From: Microcoleus sp. AS-A8
GTDB taxonomy: Bacteria; Cyanobacteriota; Cyanobacteriia; Cyanobacteriales; Coleofasciculaceae
DNA: 57,050 bases
NCBI GenBank assembly: GCA_039962225.1
Contig: JAMPKV010000034.1
Location: 1-57,050, forward strand
Reading direction: 5' to 3'
The translations under genes were made by a program, and so were the position numbers. The notes beneath the pieces are model-generated. The model had not been told where the DNA came from. It was given only the letters and a program-made list of their open reading frames with translations, and did not search any database. Shown here piece after piece: positions 1 through 9,361 of the stretch (its first letter is position 1; every line of letters starts with the position of its first letter).

Positions 1-1
1 G

Positions 2-3000
2 AGCGCTCACAAACAAGCTGAGGAAACTCTCCGCGAGCAAGCGGCAACCCTGCAAAATCAGCAAAAATGGCTGGAATCTGTGCTGAACTTCCTGCCATCT
101 CCACTGCTTCTGATTGAACCAGGAACGGCACGAGTCACGTTCGCCAACCAAGCGGCGGATGAAATGGCTGGGGGCGAATTTCCCAAAGATAAACCCAGTG
201 AGGAGTACCACACCGTCTACTACTGCACCGACGCCAAGGGAGAGCGAATCCCGGACGAGCAGATGCCAGGAGTGCGGGTGGCGCAAGGTGAGCGTCTAGA
301 CGGGTTTGAAATGGATTGGCACACACCTAAGGGCATACGCTCTCTAATCGTGTTTGCCGATACGTTAGTGCCAATGTACGGTCATCCAGCGACCTGTGCA
401 TTGGTATTCCAGGACATCTCTGAGCGCAAGCGGGTAGAGAAAGCTCTGGAGGGTCGCCTACAACAGCAGGCCGTCGTAGCCCAATTAGGTCAGCGTGCGC
501 TCTCCGGTATCGAGCTTTCCACACTCATGGATGAAGTTCCCATGCTTGTGGCTCAAAGCCTTGATGTTGAGTATTGCAAAGTTTTAGAACTCCTTCCCGA
601 TGGTAAGGCTTTGCTCCTGCGATCAGGTGTGGGTTGGCATCCAGGGCTTGTAGGCCATGCCACAGTGGGCAGCGAAACCTATTCGCAAGCTGGATACACC
701 CTGCTTTCCAGCCAGCCCGTGATTGTTGAAGATCTCCGGAAAGAAACGCGGTTTAACGGGCCTCCACTCCTGCACGACCATCAGGTCATCAGCGGCATGA
801 GCGTGATTATCTACGGGCAAAACCGTCCGTTTGGTGTGTTAGGAGTACACACAACCCGAAAACAGAAGTTCAGCCAGGATGACATCAATTTCATCCAGGC
901 TGTTGCTAATGTGCTTGCTATAGCAATTGAGCGCAAACGAGTAGAAGAAGCCTTGCGGGAGAGCCAAGAGTTGTTCGAGCGCTTCATGAGCCACACTCCT
1001 GTAACAGCTTTCATTAAAGATGAACAGGGGCGCTTCGTTTACGTCAACTCACTACTTGAGCGTACCTGGAATCGCCCGTTAGCTGATTGGTTGGGTAAGA
1101 CAGATTTCGATTTATTTCCAGCAGAGCAGGCAAAGCAATGGCGGGATAATGATACAGCTGTCCTGGCTGGAGGCAAGGCGGTACAGTTGTTAGAAACGTC
1201 TGTAGACCAAGACGGCGTCCACTTTTGGTTATCCTTTAAGTTTCCCTTCATAGACGCCAGGGGGCGACGGTTTCTTGCAGGCATGTCACTTGACATCAGC
1301 GATCGCAAGCGCTTAGAAGATAAGCTGCGGCAAAGCGAAGCTAAGTTTAGGCGTTTGTTTGATGCCAATATCGTTGGGATTATTTTCCCGGATTTAAGTG
1401 GCAACATTTTAGACGCCAATGATGCTTTTTTAGAAATGGTAGGCTACACGCGGGAGGATTTGCGAGCAGGAAGAGTGCGTTGGGATACGATGACCCCACC
1501 CGAATATAAACCTCTCGATGAGCTATCCATCGAAGAATTGAGAACCTCTGGAGTATGTACTCCATTTGAGAAGGAGTACATTCGCCAGGATGGTAGCCGC
1601 GTTCCCGTTCTGCTCATAGGTGCGCTGTTAGAGGGGGAGCGAGAGAGAACCGTCAACTTTATCCTGGATTTAAGCGATCGCAAACAGGCTCTTGCGGAAC
1701 TCCGGGAAAGTGAAGCACGATTTCGCAATATGGCAGATACAGCACCCGTCTTGATTTGGATGTCTGGCACTGACAAGCTCTACACGTACTTTAATCAACC
1801 CTGGCTAGATTTTACCGGACGGACGATGGAACAAGAGTTTGGTAATGGTTGGGCTGAAGGCGTTCATCCCGATGATTACCAGCATTGTTTAGACACCTAC
1901 GTGAATGCGTTTGATGTCCGCCAAGCGTTTAAGATGGATTACCGCCTCAGACGTTTTGATGGCGAGTACCGTTGGATTTTAGATACAGGAATTCCCCGCT
2001 TTACACCCGATGGTCACTTTCTCGGCTACATCGGTTCCTGTATCGATATTAGCGATCGCGTATTAGCTGAGGAAGAAGTCGTTAAACTCAACCAATCTCT
2101 CAATCGCCGCATTCATGAGCTAGAAACCTTACTGGAAGTCATTCCGGTTGGGATTGGTATCGCGGACGATGCTCAATGTCACCATATTCGGGCGAATCCC
2201 GCTTTGGCTCGGATGTTGAGGATTGCCCCAGAGGATAATGCTTCCCTGAGCGCTCCAGAACACGAAAGACCTGCAAACTTTAAAGTTTACAGTAATGGTC
2301 GAGAACTCATGATGGATGAACTCCCCATGCAGTATGCGGCGGCTCATTGTGTTGAAGTTTTGGAGCTGGAAGTTGATATCATCTATGAAAATGGAGAGAC
2401 TGCCCAATTTTTAGAATACGCTACACCATTTTTTGACGAACAGGGTCAGTCCAGAGGATGTGTTGGGGTATTTTTAGACATCACGGAGCGCAAGCAGGCA
2501 GAAGCGCAAATCCGCCAACTCAACGAAAGCCTTGAACAACGGGTTAAAGAGCGCACCGCCCAACTCGAAGCCGCTAATCAAGAACTAGAATCCTTTTCCT
2601 ATTCTGTTTCCCATGACTTACGTGCACCCCTTCGCCATATCAGTGGTTTCGTAGATTTACTACAAAAAAAAGCCGCTACCACCTTAGATGAAACGAGTCT
2701 GCGTTATCTGGATATTATCATTGAAACCACGAAACAAGCCGGAACACTCATTGATGACTTGCTCTCATTTTCTCGCATGGGGCGCACGGAAATGCGCTAC
2801 ACGAGGGTCAACATGACTCTATTGGTACAAGAAGTTAAGCGCGACATTGAACAAGATATCGGTGAGCGTAATATAACTTGGCAACTTGAGGAATTGCCCC
2901 AAGTTTATGGCGATCCTTGTATGTTACGCTTGGTCGTCCATAATTTAGTCGAAAATGCGGTTAAGTACACCTCAAAACGCGATCGCGCTGAGATTAAAAT

Positions 3001-3259
3001 TGGTAGCACCCAAACCGAGCATGAGTTCGTCTTCTTCGTTCGAGATAATGGCGTAGGATTTGACATGCGCTACGTCCACAAACTGTTTGGTGTATTTCAA
3101 CGCTTACACAGTGTCCAAGAATTTGAGGGAACTGGAATTGGATTGGCTAATGTCAAACGAATTATTGACCGTCATAACGGTCGAATTTGGGCAGAAGCTG
3201 TGGTTGAAGAGGGAGCGACTTTTTACTTCTCACTTCCTCAAGTAAACCACAACAATTGA
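2..3259 (+). CDS. Multi-PAS/GAF sensor histidine kinase, 5' end cut by window edge
   Basis: The reading frame is open from base 2 with no stop, so the gene starts outside the window; a GTG at 80 is only an internal codon. The visible part (about 1085 residues) contains, counting from base 80: a PAS domain (1-115), a GAF domain (about 135-290), four more PAS domains (about 295-420, 430-545, 550-680, 695-815), a coiled coil, a HisKA domain with the phospho-acceptor motif SVSHDLRAPLRH (about 855) and a HATPase domain with NLVENAVKY (N box) and GTGIGLANV (G2 box). HisKA and HATPase resemble the phytochrome-like kinase type. The GAF lacks an obvious bilin-binding Cys context, so the signal is unknown. 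A response-regulator gene follows 111 bp downstream and is the likely partner. Confidence 0.9.
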   Translation, partial: SAHKQAEETLREQAATLQNQQKWLESVLNFLPSPLLLIEPGTARVTFANQAADEMAGGEFPKDKPSEEYHTVYYCTDAKGERIPDEQMPGVRVAQGERLDGFEMDWHTPKGIRSLIVFADTLVPMYGHPATCALVFQDISERKRVEKALEGRLQQQAVVAQLGQRALSGIELSTLMDEVPMLVAQSLDVEYCKVLELLPDGKALLLRSGVGWHPGLVGHATVGSETYSQAGYTLLSSQPVIVEDLRKETRFNGPPLLHDHQVISGMSVIIYGQNRPFGVLGVHTTRKQKFSQDDINFIQAVANVLAIAIERKRVEEALRESQELFERFMSHTPVTAFIKDEQGRFVYVNSLLERTWNRPLADWLGKTDFDLFPAEQAKQWRDNDTAVLAGGKAVQLLETSVDQDGVHFWLSFKFPFIDARGRRFLAGMSLDISDRKRLEDKLRQSEAKFRRLFDANIVGIIFPDLSGNILDANDAFLEMVGYTREDLRAGRVRWDTMTPPEYKPLDELSIEELRTSGVCTPFEKEYIRQDGSRVPVLLIGALLEGERERTVNFILDLSDRKQALAELRESEARFRNMADTAPVLIWMSGTDKLYTYFNQPWLDFTGRTMEQEFGNGWAEGVHPDDYQHCLDTYVNAFDVRQAFKMDYRLRRFDGEYRWILDTGIPRFTPDGHFLGYIGSCIDISDRVLAEEEVVKLNQSLNRRIHELETLLEVIPVGIGIADDAQCHHIRANPALARMLRIAPEDNASLSAPEHERPANFKVYSNGRELMMDELPMQYAAAHCVEVLELEVDIIYENGETAQFLEYATPFFDEQGQSRGCVGVFLDITERKQAEAQIRQLNESLEQRVKERTAQLEAANQELESFSYSVSHDLRAPLRHISGFVDLLQKKAATTLDETSLRYLDIIIETTKQAGTLIDDLLSFSRMGRTEMRYTRVNMTLLVQEVKRDIEQDIGERNITWQLEELPQVYGDPCMLRLVVHNLVENAVKYTSKRDRAEIKIGSTQTEHEFVFFVRDNGVGFDMRYVHKLFGVFQRLHSVQEFEGTGIGLANVKRIIDRHNGRIWAEAVVEEGATFYFSLPQVNHNN

Positions 3260-3370
3260 AGGTTTGAAAATTGAAAGAAGTGAAAATTTGCCCAAATTTG
3301 TCAAAATTGAAGTAACCTGATAAAGTGCAATTTTTAAATGGACAATTCTCATCTTTTTTAAAAAATATAA

Positions 3371-3832
3371 ATGCATGAATTAAAGCGAATTTTGCTAGTT
3401 GAAGATAGCCCTAACGATGTCGAATTAATATTGACGGCGCTCTCAGAAAATTGTTTAGCCAATGAAGTGGTAGTGGTGCGGGATGGAGAAGAAGCGTTAG
3501 ACTATCTCTATCGGAAGGGAGTTTTCAAATTGCGGATGGAAGGCAATCCGGTGGTTGTACTTTTGGATTTGAAGCTGCCTAAAGTCGATGGACTGGAGGT
3601 TTTAGCACAAATCAAATCTGACCCCGAACTCAAGGCTGTGCCTGTTGTTGTTCTGACTTCTTCTCGCGAGGAGCAGGATCTGATCAACAGCTACAACTTA
3701 GGAACGAATGCCTACGTCGTGAAGCCCGTCAATTTCCATGAATTTGTTGACGCCATCAAGGAACTGGGGCTGTTCTGGGCTGTGGTGAATCAGCCACCTC
3801 CAGGATCGGTTCCCTCCCGACGCACTATTTAA
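3371..3832 (+). CDS. Rcp-type single-domain response regulator
   Basis: This 153-residue protein is one CheY-like receiver domain. The acidic pocket is E11-D12, the phospho-acceptor is D66 in LLDLKLPKVDG, and the conserved Thr/Ser (VVLTSS) and Lys (VVKPV) follow. The opening RILLVEDSPNDVELIL and the long loop after YLYRKG are typical of the Rcp1 family, which takes phosphate from phytochrome-like kinases. It lies between two kinase genes on the same strand, 28 bp before the second, so the three probably form one operon. There is no output domain; it likely relays phosphate or acts by protein contact. Confidence 0.9.
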   Translation: MHELKRILLVEDSPNDVELILTALSENCLANEVVVVRDGEEALDYLYRKGVFKLRMEGNPVVVLLDLKLPKVDGLEVLAQIKSDPELKAVPVVVLTSSREEQDLINSYNLGTNAYVVKPVNFHEFVDAIKELGLFWAVVNQPPPGSVPSRRTI

Positions 3833-3860
3833 TTCAGTTTTAGGTAAACAACGCTTAGAA

Positions 3861-6800
3861 ATGCTGCGTATCCTCCTGCTCGAAGATAGTCTGCTCGATA
3901 CAGAGCTCATCCAGGCGTATTTGACCAACGGAGGGATTGAGGGTGAGTTAGTGCAGGTTGAGACGAGTACTGACTTTCAAAACGCCTTAAAAACAAGTTT
4001 TTTTAACTTAATTCTCTCCGATTATTCCCTGCCAGCCTTTGATGGTATTGCAGCTCTGGACATAGCACAAACCCTTTGCCCGGATGTACCTTTTATCTTT
4101 GTTTCAGCTACCCTCGGCGAGGAACTCGCGATTGAAACCTTAAAAAGGGGTGCAACTGATTACGTACTCAAACAACGTTTAGAGCGACTGGTTCCAGCCG
4201 TAAAGCGGGCGTTGCGTGAAACTCAGGAACGGGTTGAACGTCAGCGAACTCAGGAAGAACTCCGTCAACTGACAGCCGAGTTAGAACGACGCGTAGAGGA
4301 ACGAACAGCGCAGTTAGCCCAGGCGAATCAGTCTTTACAAGCGGAAATTGCTGAGCGCCAGAAAACCGAAGAACGCTTGCGACTTCTGGAATCGGTAGCA
4401 GTTACGGCGAACGATGCCATTATGATTACCGAAGCAGAACCGATTGACGAACCCGGACCTCGGATTATATATGTCAATCAGGCGTTTACTCGGATGACGG
4501 GATATACGAAAGAAGAGGTACTCGGTAAAACGCCACGGATTTTACAAGGCCCCAGAAGTGAGCGTACCCAGCTCGATAAATTCCGCTCTGCGTTGAAACA
4601 ATGGCAACCCACGGTGGTGGAGTTGCTCAATTATCGTAAGGATGGCTCCGAGTTTTGGGTGGAAATTAGCATTGTCCCCGTCGCCAATGCAGAGGGATGG
4701 TATACCCATTGGGTTGCCGTGGAACGGGATATTACCGATCGCAAACGCGCAGAAAACGCTCTACGCCTTTCTGATCAAATCTTGCAGCAAATGCCCGATG
4801 CTGTTTTACTCACCGATCTGGAGCTTAACATCCAGAAATGGACGGGAAAGGCAGAAGAGTTGTTTGGCTACACCGCCCAAGAGGCGATCGGCACAAACGC
4901 AACTTTTCTCCTTCGCTCCGATATCACCGCCACCATGACGGAGAGGATTATTAAAACCATTCAGGAAACAGGTACCTTCTGCACAGAGATGATTTGCCGT
5001 CGCAAAGATGGCTCTGAGGTGCCCATCGAAGCAACGGGGAAAGCCCTCTACGACGCGACAGGATTGCCTGTCGGTTTCCTGAGTATCAATCGCGACATCA
5101 CAGAGCGTAAACGAGCTGAAAAACAGAAAGAACAGCTTATTCGGGAACAGGCGGCTCGTCTGGAAGCAGAGGTACAAGGACTCAAATCGGCCTTCTTAGC
5201 AGAGGCGAGTACGGTTCTGGCTTCCTCCTTGGACTACGAAATTACCTTGGCAAGTGTGGCGAAGTTAGCCGTTCCGTTTATCGCTGACTGGTGCGCTGTC
5301 GATATTTTAGAGAAAAACCAGACAATTCGTCGTGTGGCGATCGCCCATCTCGATCCGGCGAAAGTGGAGCTAGCCTGGGAACTCAACCGACGCTATCCAG
5401 AATGCTTTAATGGGTTAGCGACTCTATTAAGGACAGGAGAATCTGCGATTATCCAAGGGGTAGCGCCAAAGGCGATTGCTTCCGAGATTTTGGACTCTGA
5501 CTTAGTTGCTGTGGCTGAAGATGCCCAACATCTGCAAAGCCTACGCGAACTCAGCTTAAAGTCCTATATCGTGGTGCCCCTGGTGGCTCGTGGGCGGACT
5601 CTAGGAGCTATCACCTTTGGCACGGCTGAGTCCGGGCGTCACTATAGTTCAGATGAACTCTCTGTGGTGGAAGATTTAGCGTATCATGCCGCGATGGCAG
5701 TGGATAACGCACAGCTCTATCGGGACGCTCAAGAAGCGCGACGAATTGCCGAAGAAACAGCTCAACGCACAGCCAGCCTGCAATCACTCACCGCCTCCTT
5801 AAGTGAAGCGCTTTCCTTGACGCAAGTGGGTGAGGTTGTTGTCAATCAAGGCTTGGCAGCTTTGAACGCAAACGCGGGTTTTATTGCACTTTTGAGTGAG
5901 CGCGATCAAACCTTAGAGTTAGTGAATACTCTCGGCTATCCTCAGGAACTACTTAAAAATTGGAACCGTTTCTCGCTCACGGCTGAAGTACCCATCGCGG
6001 ATGCCGTTAAGACAAATAAAGCCATCTTCATCGAATCCCGCCAAGTCTTGGCTGAACGCTACCCACACCTGACCAGTGAGTATACTGATAGTCCGCATCA
6101 TTCCTGGGCGGCTATCCCCTTAAATGTTGATGGTCATACATTAGGAGGGATTGGGTTTAGCTTTCTTCATGCTCAGACGTTGACGCCAGAGGACTGCGCC
6201 TTTATCCAGGCTCTAGCGCAGCAGTGTGCTCAAGCAATTGAACGCGCCCGCGCTTACGCTGCTGAACGACAGGCACGAGCCGATAGCGAAGCGGCGAACC
6301 GGATGAAGGATGAATTTTTAGCCACGCTCTCCCATGAGTTACGCACACCCCTGAATGCCATGCTGGGATGGATGCAATTGCTGCGAACCCGGACGTTCGA
6401 TCCGGTTAAGATGGCTCAAGCGTTGGAGACAATCGACCGTAATAGCAAGTCCTTGGCGGCACTGATCGAGGATATTCTGGATATCTCAGGGATTATGATG
6501 GGCAAGCTTCAGCTCTCGGTTGCTCCCTGTGAACTAATATCCGTGATTGAAGCCGCGATTGAGACAATCCGTCCAGCCGCTGAAGCAAAGCTGATTCAAA
6601 TTGACTGCTGCCTCGACGCCTCCGCTCAACTCGTTTGGGGCGATGCCAATCGCTTGCAGCAAGTGGTTTGGAATTTACTCTCGAATGCCGTCAAGTTTAC
6701 TTCCAAAGGAGGGCGTGTCGAGATTAGGCTGGAGCGAGTGGAACAGGTGGAACGTTCTGTGCAAGAGTTGCAGGTTGAGGGGAACCATCCACGAACCGTT

Positions 6801-7223
6801 ACCCAGGAAACCGTCAACACTGACCCACTCACTCGTGATCACCGGATTCCTAAGCCCGCTACTTCTTCTATAAATAGTGGGTTTCCATCGGAGTGCCAAT
6901 CCCCGTCTGCCATGGGGTCAGGAGTCACTGATCACAGCTCACTGGCTCAAGTTTCTAACTGCTATGCCCAAATGCGAATCACCGACACTGGGAAGGGAAT
7001 TTCTGCGGATTTCCTACCCTATGTGTTTGACCGTTTTCGTCAAGAAAACAGCAGCAGTACTCGAGCTTACGGTGGATTGGGACTTGGTCTGTCTCTGGTG
7101 CGCTATCTTGTGGAACAGCACGGCGGTACGGTTGAGGTATTCAGTCTAGGTGAGGACATGGGATCAACGTTTACTGTGCAGTTACCACTTTTGGTGCCAC
7201 AGCTAGCTGAAGATAGACAATAA
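3861..7223 (+). CDS. Hybrid REC-PAS-PAS-GAF-GAF histidine kinase
   Basis: The 1120-residue protein starts with a receiver domain (1-120; E8-D9 and phospho-acceptor D54 in LSDYSLPAFDG), then a coiled coil, two PAS domains (about 165-290 and 295-420), two GAF domains (about 440-610 and 625-800), a HisKA domain with FLATLSHELRTPLNAMLGW (about 815-880) and a HATPase domain. Between the N box (NLLSNAVKFTSKGG) and the G1 box (ITDTGKGIS) lies a Ser/Thr/Pro-rich insert of about 65 residues that is unusual for the family. An N-terminal receiver followed by a kinase suggests it receives phosphate from the upstream kinase and passes it on. It is the last gene of the trio; a hairpin follows the stop codon. 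Confidence 0.9.
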   Translation: MLRILLLEDSLLDTELIQAYLTNGGIEGELVQVETSTDFQNALKTSFFNLILSDYSLPAFDGIAALDIAQTLCPDVPFIFVSATLGEELAIETLKRGATDYVLKQRLERLVPAVKRALRETQERVERQRTQEELRQLTAELERRVEERTAQLAQANQSLQAEIAERQKTEERLRLLESVAVTANDAIMITEAEPIDEPGPRIIYVNQAFTRMTGYTKEEVLGKTPRILQGPRSERTQLDKFRSALKQWQPTVVELLNYRKDGSEFWVEISIVPVANAEGWYTHWVAVERDITDRKRAENALRLSDQILQQMPDAVLLTDLELNIQKWTGKAEELFGYTAQEAIGTNATFLLRSDITATMTERIIKTIQETGTFCTEMICRRKDGSEVPIEATGKALYDATGLPVGFLSINRDITERKRAEKQKEQLIREQAARLEAEVQGLKSAFLAEASTVLASSLDYEITLASVAKLAVPFIADWCAVDILEKNQTIRRVAIAHLDPAKVELAWELNRRYPECFNGLATLLRTGESAIIQGVAPKAIASEILDSDLVAVAEDAQHLQSLRELSLKSYIVVPLVARGRTLGAITFGTAESGRHYSSDELSVVEDLAYHAAMAVDNAQLYRDAQEARRIAEETAQRTASLQSLTASLSEALSLTQVGEVVVNQGLAALNANAGFIALLSERDQTLELVNTLGYPQELLKNWNRFSLTAEVPIADAVKTNKAIFIESRQVLAERYPHLTSEYTDSPHHSWAAIPLNVDGHTLGGIGFSFLHAQTLTPEDCAFIQALAQQCAQAIERARAYAAERQARADSEAANRMKDEFLATLSHELRTPLNAMLGWMQLLRTRTFDPVKMAQALETIDRNSKSLAALIEDILDISGIMMGKLQLSVAPCELISVIEAAIETIRPAAEAKLIQIDCCLDASAQLVWGDANRLQQVVWNLLSNAVKFTSKGGRVEIRLERVEQVERSVQELQVEGNHPRTVTQETVNTDPLTRDHRIPKPATSSINSGFPSECQSPSAMGSGVTDHSSLAQVSNCYAQMRITDTGKGISADFLPYVFDRFRQENSSSTRAYGGLGLGLSLVRYLVEQHGGTVEVFSLGEDMGSTFTVQLPLLVPQLAEDRQ

Positions 7224-7225
7224 CA

Positions 7226-7251
7226 GAAGTCCTCCCCTGAAGGAGGACTTC
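7226..7251 (+). terminator. Perfect 10-bp hairpin after the signalling trio
   Basis: GAAGTCCTCC (7226-7235) and GGAGGACTTC (7242-7251) pair perfectly around the loop CCTGAA, three bases after the TAA of the hybrid kinase. No T run follows, so it may be a factor-dependent or imperfect terminator, or an mRNA-stabilising end. Confidence 0.6.
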
Positions 7252-7253
7252 CG

Positions 7254-7402
7254 ATTAAACCCAACTTGTCTATGGTTAGGGTCTTTATTTAAGCTGACCC
7301 CATTGGAAAAATTAAACCCAACTTATGTATGGTTAGGGTCTTTATTTAAGCTGACCCTATTTGCAGTTTCATGCTCAGGGTCTTTATTTAAGCTGACCTT
7401 TG
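7254..7402. repeat. Three direct repeats with core AGGGTCTTTATTTAAGCTGA
   Basis: Two 49-bp units (7254-7302 and 7311-7359, 46 of 49 identical) are followed by a shorter third copy. The 22-bp core occurs at 7278-7299, 7335-7356 and 7377-7398, spaced 57 and 42 bp apart. In each copy GGGTC and GACC(C) flank an AT-rich centre, so each could fold into a small hairpin. The repeats fill the gap between the convergent kinase and oxidase genes. Confidence 0.8.
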
Positions 7403-7499
7403 TTAACTTTCGTTAATTTTACTGATAAAACTTAAACTTTATCAGTCGTCCTTTATACAATTTTTAAAATTTTTTTATTTTTGAGTGTATCCAGCGGTG

Positions 7500-8606
7500 C
7501 TAAGAAATCACTGACACGATTAAATCACGAATCGCTAGTGCCGTGGCAGGTGCGAGGAGAACCCCGTTCCGATAATGACCTGTCGCTAATAGAACATTGT
7601 TGTAACCGGGCAGTTGACCAATGATGGGAGCAGGACGCCCTTCGGGACGAGGACGATGGCCTGACCAAGTGCGAAGAATCGTGGCTTGGGCTAAAGCCGG
7701 ACAAAAAGCCATGGCTTCCTGCCTCACTTGCTCCAGCAAGGTCGGTTGTGCCACCACATTTCCAGTAGCATCCGGAAACTCAACCGTCGCCCCGACCCAG
7801 TATTCCTGTTCACCGATTGGTACGATATGGACATCATTCCCCGTAATCACGGGTTGGAAATCCGGATGCCCCAAGGGATGCTCAACCCGCAGATGCAAGG
7901 CTTGACCTAAAACCGGTCGGATATCAATCGTTTGCTCTAATGCCAGGGTGATTGGGGTTGAACCCAATCCAGCCGCCACCACGACAAAATCTACATCAAT
8001 TTTTCCGACCTTAGAGTGAAGCTGGGTACATTCTCGCGTCGCACTGTTATCTAGCACCTGAGACTGCACGTCTTCGACTGCCACACCAAACTCAAAGGTA
8101 ACGCCGTTGCTCTGTGCTGCCGTTACCAATGCTTGGGTGAGAAGGGTTGGGTCAACTTGTCGGTCTTGGGGAGAATAGATGGCACCGACGATATTATCAG
8201 GATGCAATTGAGGGCAATGGGATTGTAATTCTTGTGCATCCCAGATTTCTAGTTGCCAACCTTGGGACTGGCGAGTTTGGACTAACTCCTGCCTAGAGGC
8301 CAAGTCATCTCCGGCAAAGCAGAGTTTGACGATGCCACGCCGATTAAAGGAAATCGGACGCCCAGTGAGTGCCTCTAATTCAGGAATCAAGGTTTCGTAG
8401 CGCTGCATACTCGTTTGCCGCAACTGCCACGCCCTGCCTTTTTTTTTACTAATCACACCCATCAGGACGCCCAAGGCGGCACCTGTAGACTCTCGTGCCG
8501 GGTATTGCCGTTCCAGAACCGTGATTTCTAAGCCACGAATGAGACTCAGTTCGTAGGCGATAGCTGCCCCAACAATACCACACCCAATGATGGCAACTCG
8601 GCTCAT
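7500..8606 (-). CDS. FAD-dependent DAO-family oxidase (glycine oxidase ThiO-like)
   Basis: The 368-residue protein starts with a dinucleotide-binding fold (VAIIGCGIVGAAIAYEL, then VLER), has the DAO-family middle region and ends with TGHYRNGVLLAPATA, a tail typical of glycine/D-amino-acid oxidases of the ThiO type. These enzymes oxidise an amino group using FAD and oxygen; in thiamine synthesis ThiO makes the glycine imine for the thiazole ring. The substrate cannot be fixed from sequence. The start lies 5 bp after the stop of psbQ on the same strand, so the two are probably co-transcribed. thiC is 13 kb away and not linked. Confidence 0.8.
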   Translation of the reverse strand: MSRVAIIGCGIVGAAIAYELSLIRGLEITVLERQYPARESTGAALGVLMGVISKKKGRAWQLRQTSMQRYETLIPELEALTGRPISFNRRGIVKLCFAGDDLASRQELVQTRQSQGWQLEIWDAQELQSHCPQLHPDNIVGAIYSPQDRQVDPTLLTQALVTAAQSNGVTFEFGVAVEDVQSQVLDNSATRECTQLHSKVGKIDVDFVVVAAGLGSTPITLALEQTIDIRPVLGQALHLRVEHPLGHPDFQPVITGNDVHIVPIGEQEYWVGATVEFPDATGNVVAQPTLLEQVRQEAMAFCPALAQATILRTWSGHRPRPEGRPAPIIGQLPGYNNVLLATGHYRNGVLLAPATALAIRDLIVSVIS

Positions 8607-8611
8607 TGGCT

Positions 8612-9058
8612 TTATTCAGGAATTAGTTGTAAGAACGCATCAAAGTCTTTGATGGCGAGTCGGTAATTGTCTACGGCTTTCTGATAGTTGCCTTTTTCAG
8701 TGGCAAGGTCAATATTCTCCAAACGAGTAAACAAGTCTTGTGCCGCCTCTTTCGCTGCCTTTTGCTCTTGGGGCAGGAGTTCGCGAGTGATATAGCTCAT
8801 TTTCTGCCGCAGTTCGCCGAAGGGGCCGTGAATAAATGAACCGACCTCTGTCCAGTCGCGGTTTTGAATGCTGGTTGCCAAGTTGGGCATTGTCTCGCGC
8901 AGAGCCGTTACGGTAGAAGCATATTTCTGAATCTGGGCAATCTTGTCAGGCGTGTAGGTAGGTGGCTTTGTGGCTGTAGGGCTACTACAGCTAACTAAAA
9001 ACGTCATCACCAGGGTCAGCATGACAGCCAGAAGTGATCGGTAACTTTTCTTAAGCAT
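8612..9058 (-). CDS. psbQ: Photosystem II lumenal lipoprotein PsbQ (CyanoQ)
   Basis: The 148-residue protein has a basic N-terminus, a hydrophobic stretch and a lipobox ending at C24 (LVSC), so it should be a lipoprotein on the lumenal side of the thylakoid. The rest is the four-helix PsbQ fold, with family sequences such as SFIHGPFGELRQKM and QDLFTRLENID. Cyanobacterial PsbQ stabilises the oxygen-evolving side of photosystem II. The gene is the upstream member of a tight pair with an FAD oxidase. Confidence 0.9.
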   Translation of the reverse strand: MLKKSYRSLLAVMLTLVMTFLVSCSSPTATKPPTYTPDKIAQIQKYASTVTALRETMPNLATSIQNRDWTEVGSFIHGPFGELRQKMSYITRELLPQEQKAAKEAAQDLFTRLENIDLATEKGNYQKAVDNYRLAIKDFDAFLQLIPE

Positions 9059-9268
9059 TTGTTTCTTAATCCACCAACTAATCAGAGAATTTATGGGGTT
9101 TTGCCTGCAATATACCTCAAAATCGCTGGTTTTGCTTACTACTCCTGTAGGATTTGCAGGATTTACCCCGCTTGTCTCAGTCGGGAGAGTATACCTTTGG
9201 AGCTATTTGGCTGTTGAGGTGTTTTTGTTGTAATTCAGGGAATTTAAACGGACTTAACAATATCTATT

Positions 9269-9304
9269 AAAGAGATTTTTATGCCAAAAGAGATTTTTAT
9301 GCCA
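9269..9304. repeat. 18-bp tandem duplication
   Basis: The unit AAAGAGATTTTTATGCCA occurs twice without a gap (9269-9286 and 9287-9304), upstream of the hypothetical gene at 9362. It is probably a slippage duplication. The rest of the gap between psbQ and that gene (9059-9361) shows no other feature; it should carry the psbQ promoter. Confidence 0.85.
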
Positions 9305-9361
9305 AAATACTTGGTTTGCTCTTTATAATAAGAAATAAAATAATTTGACATCTTTAAAATC

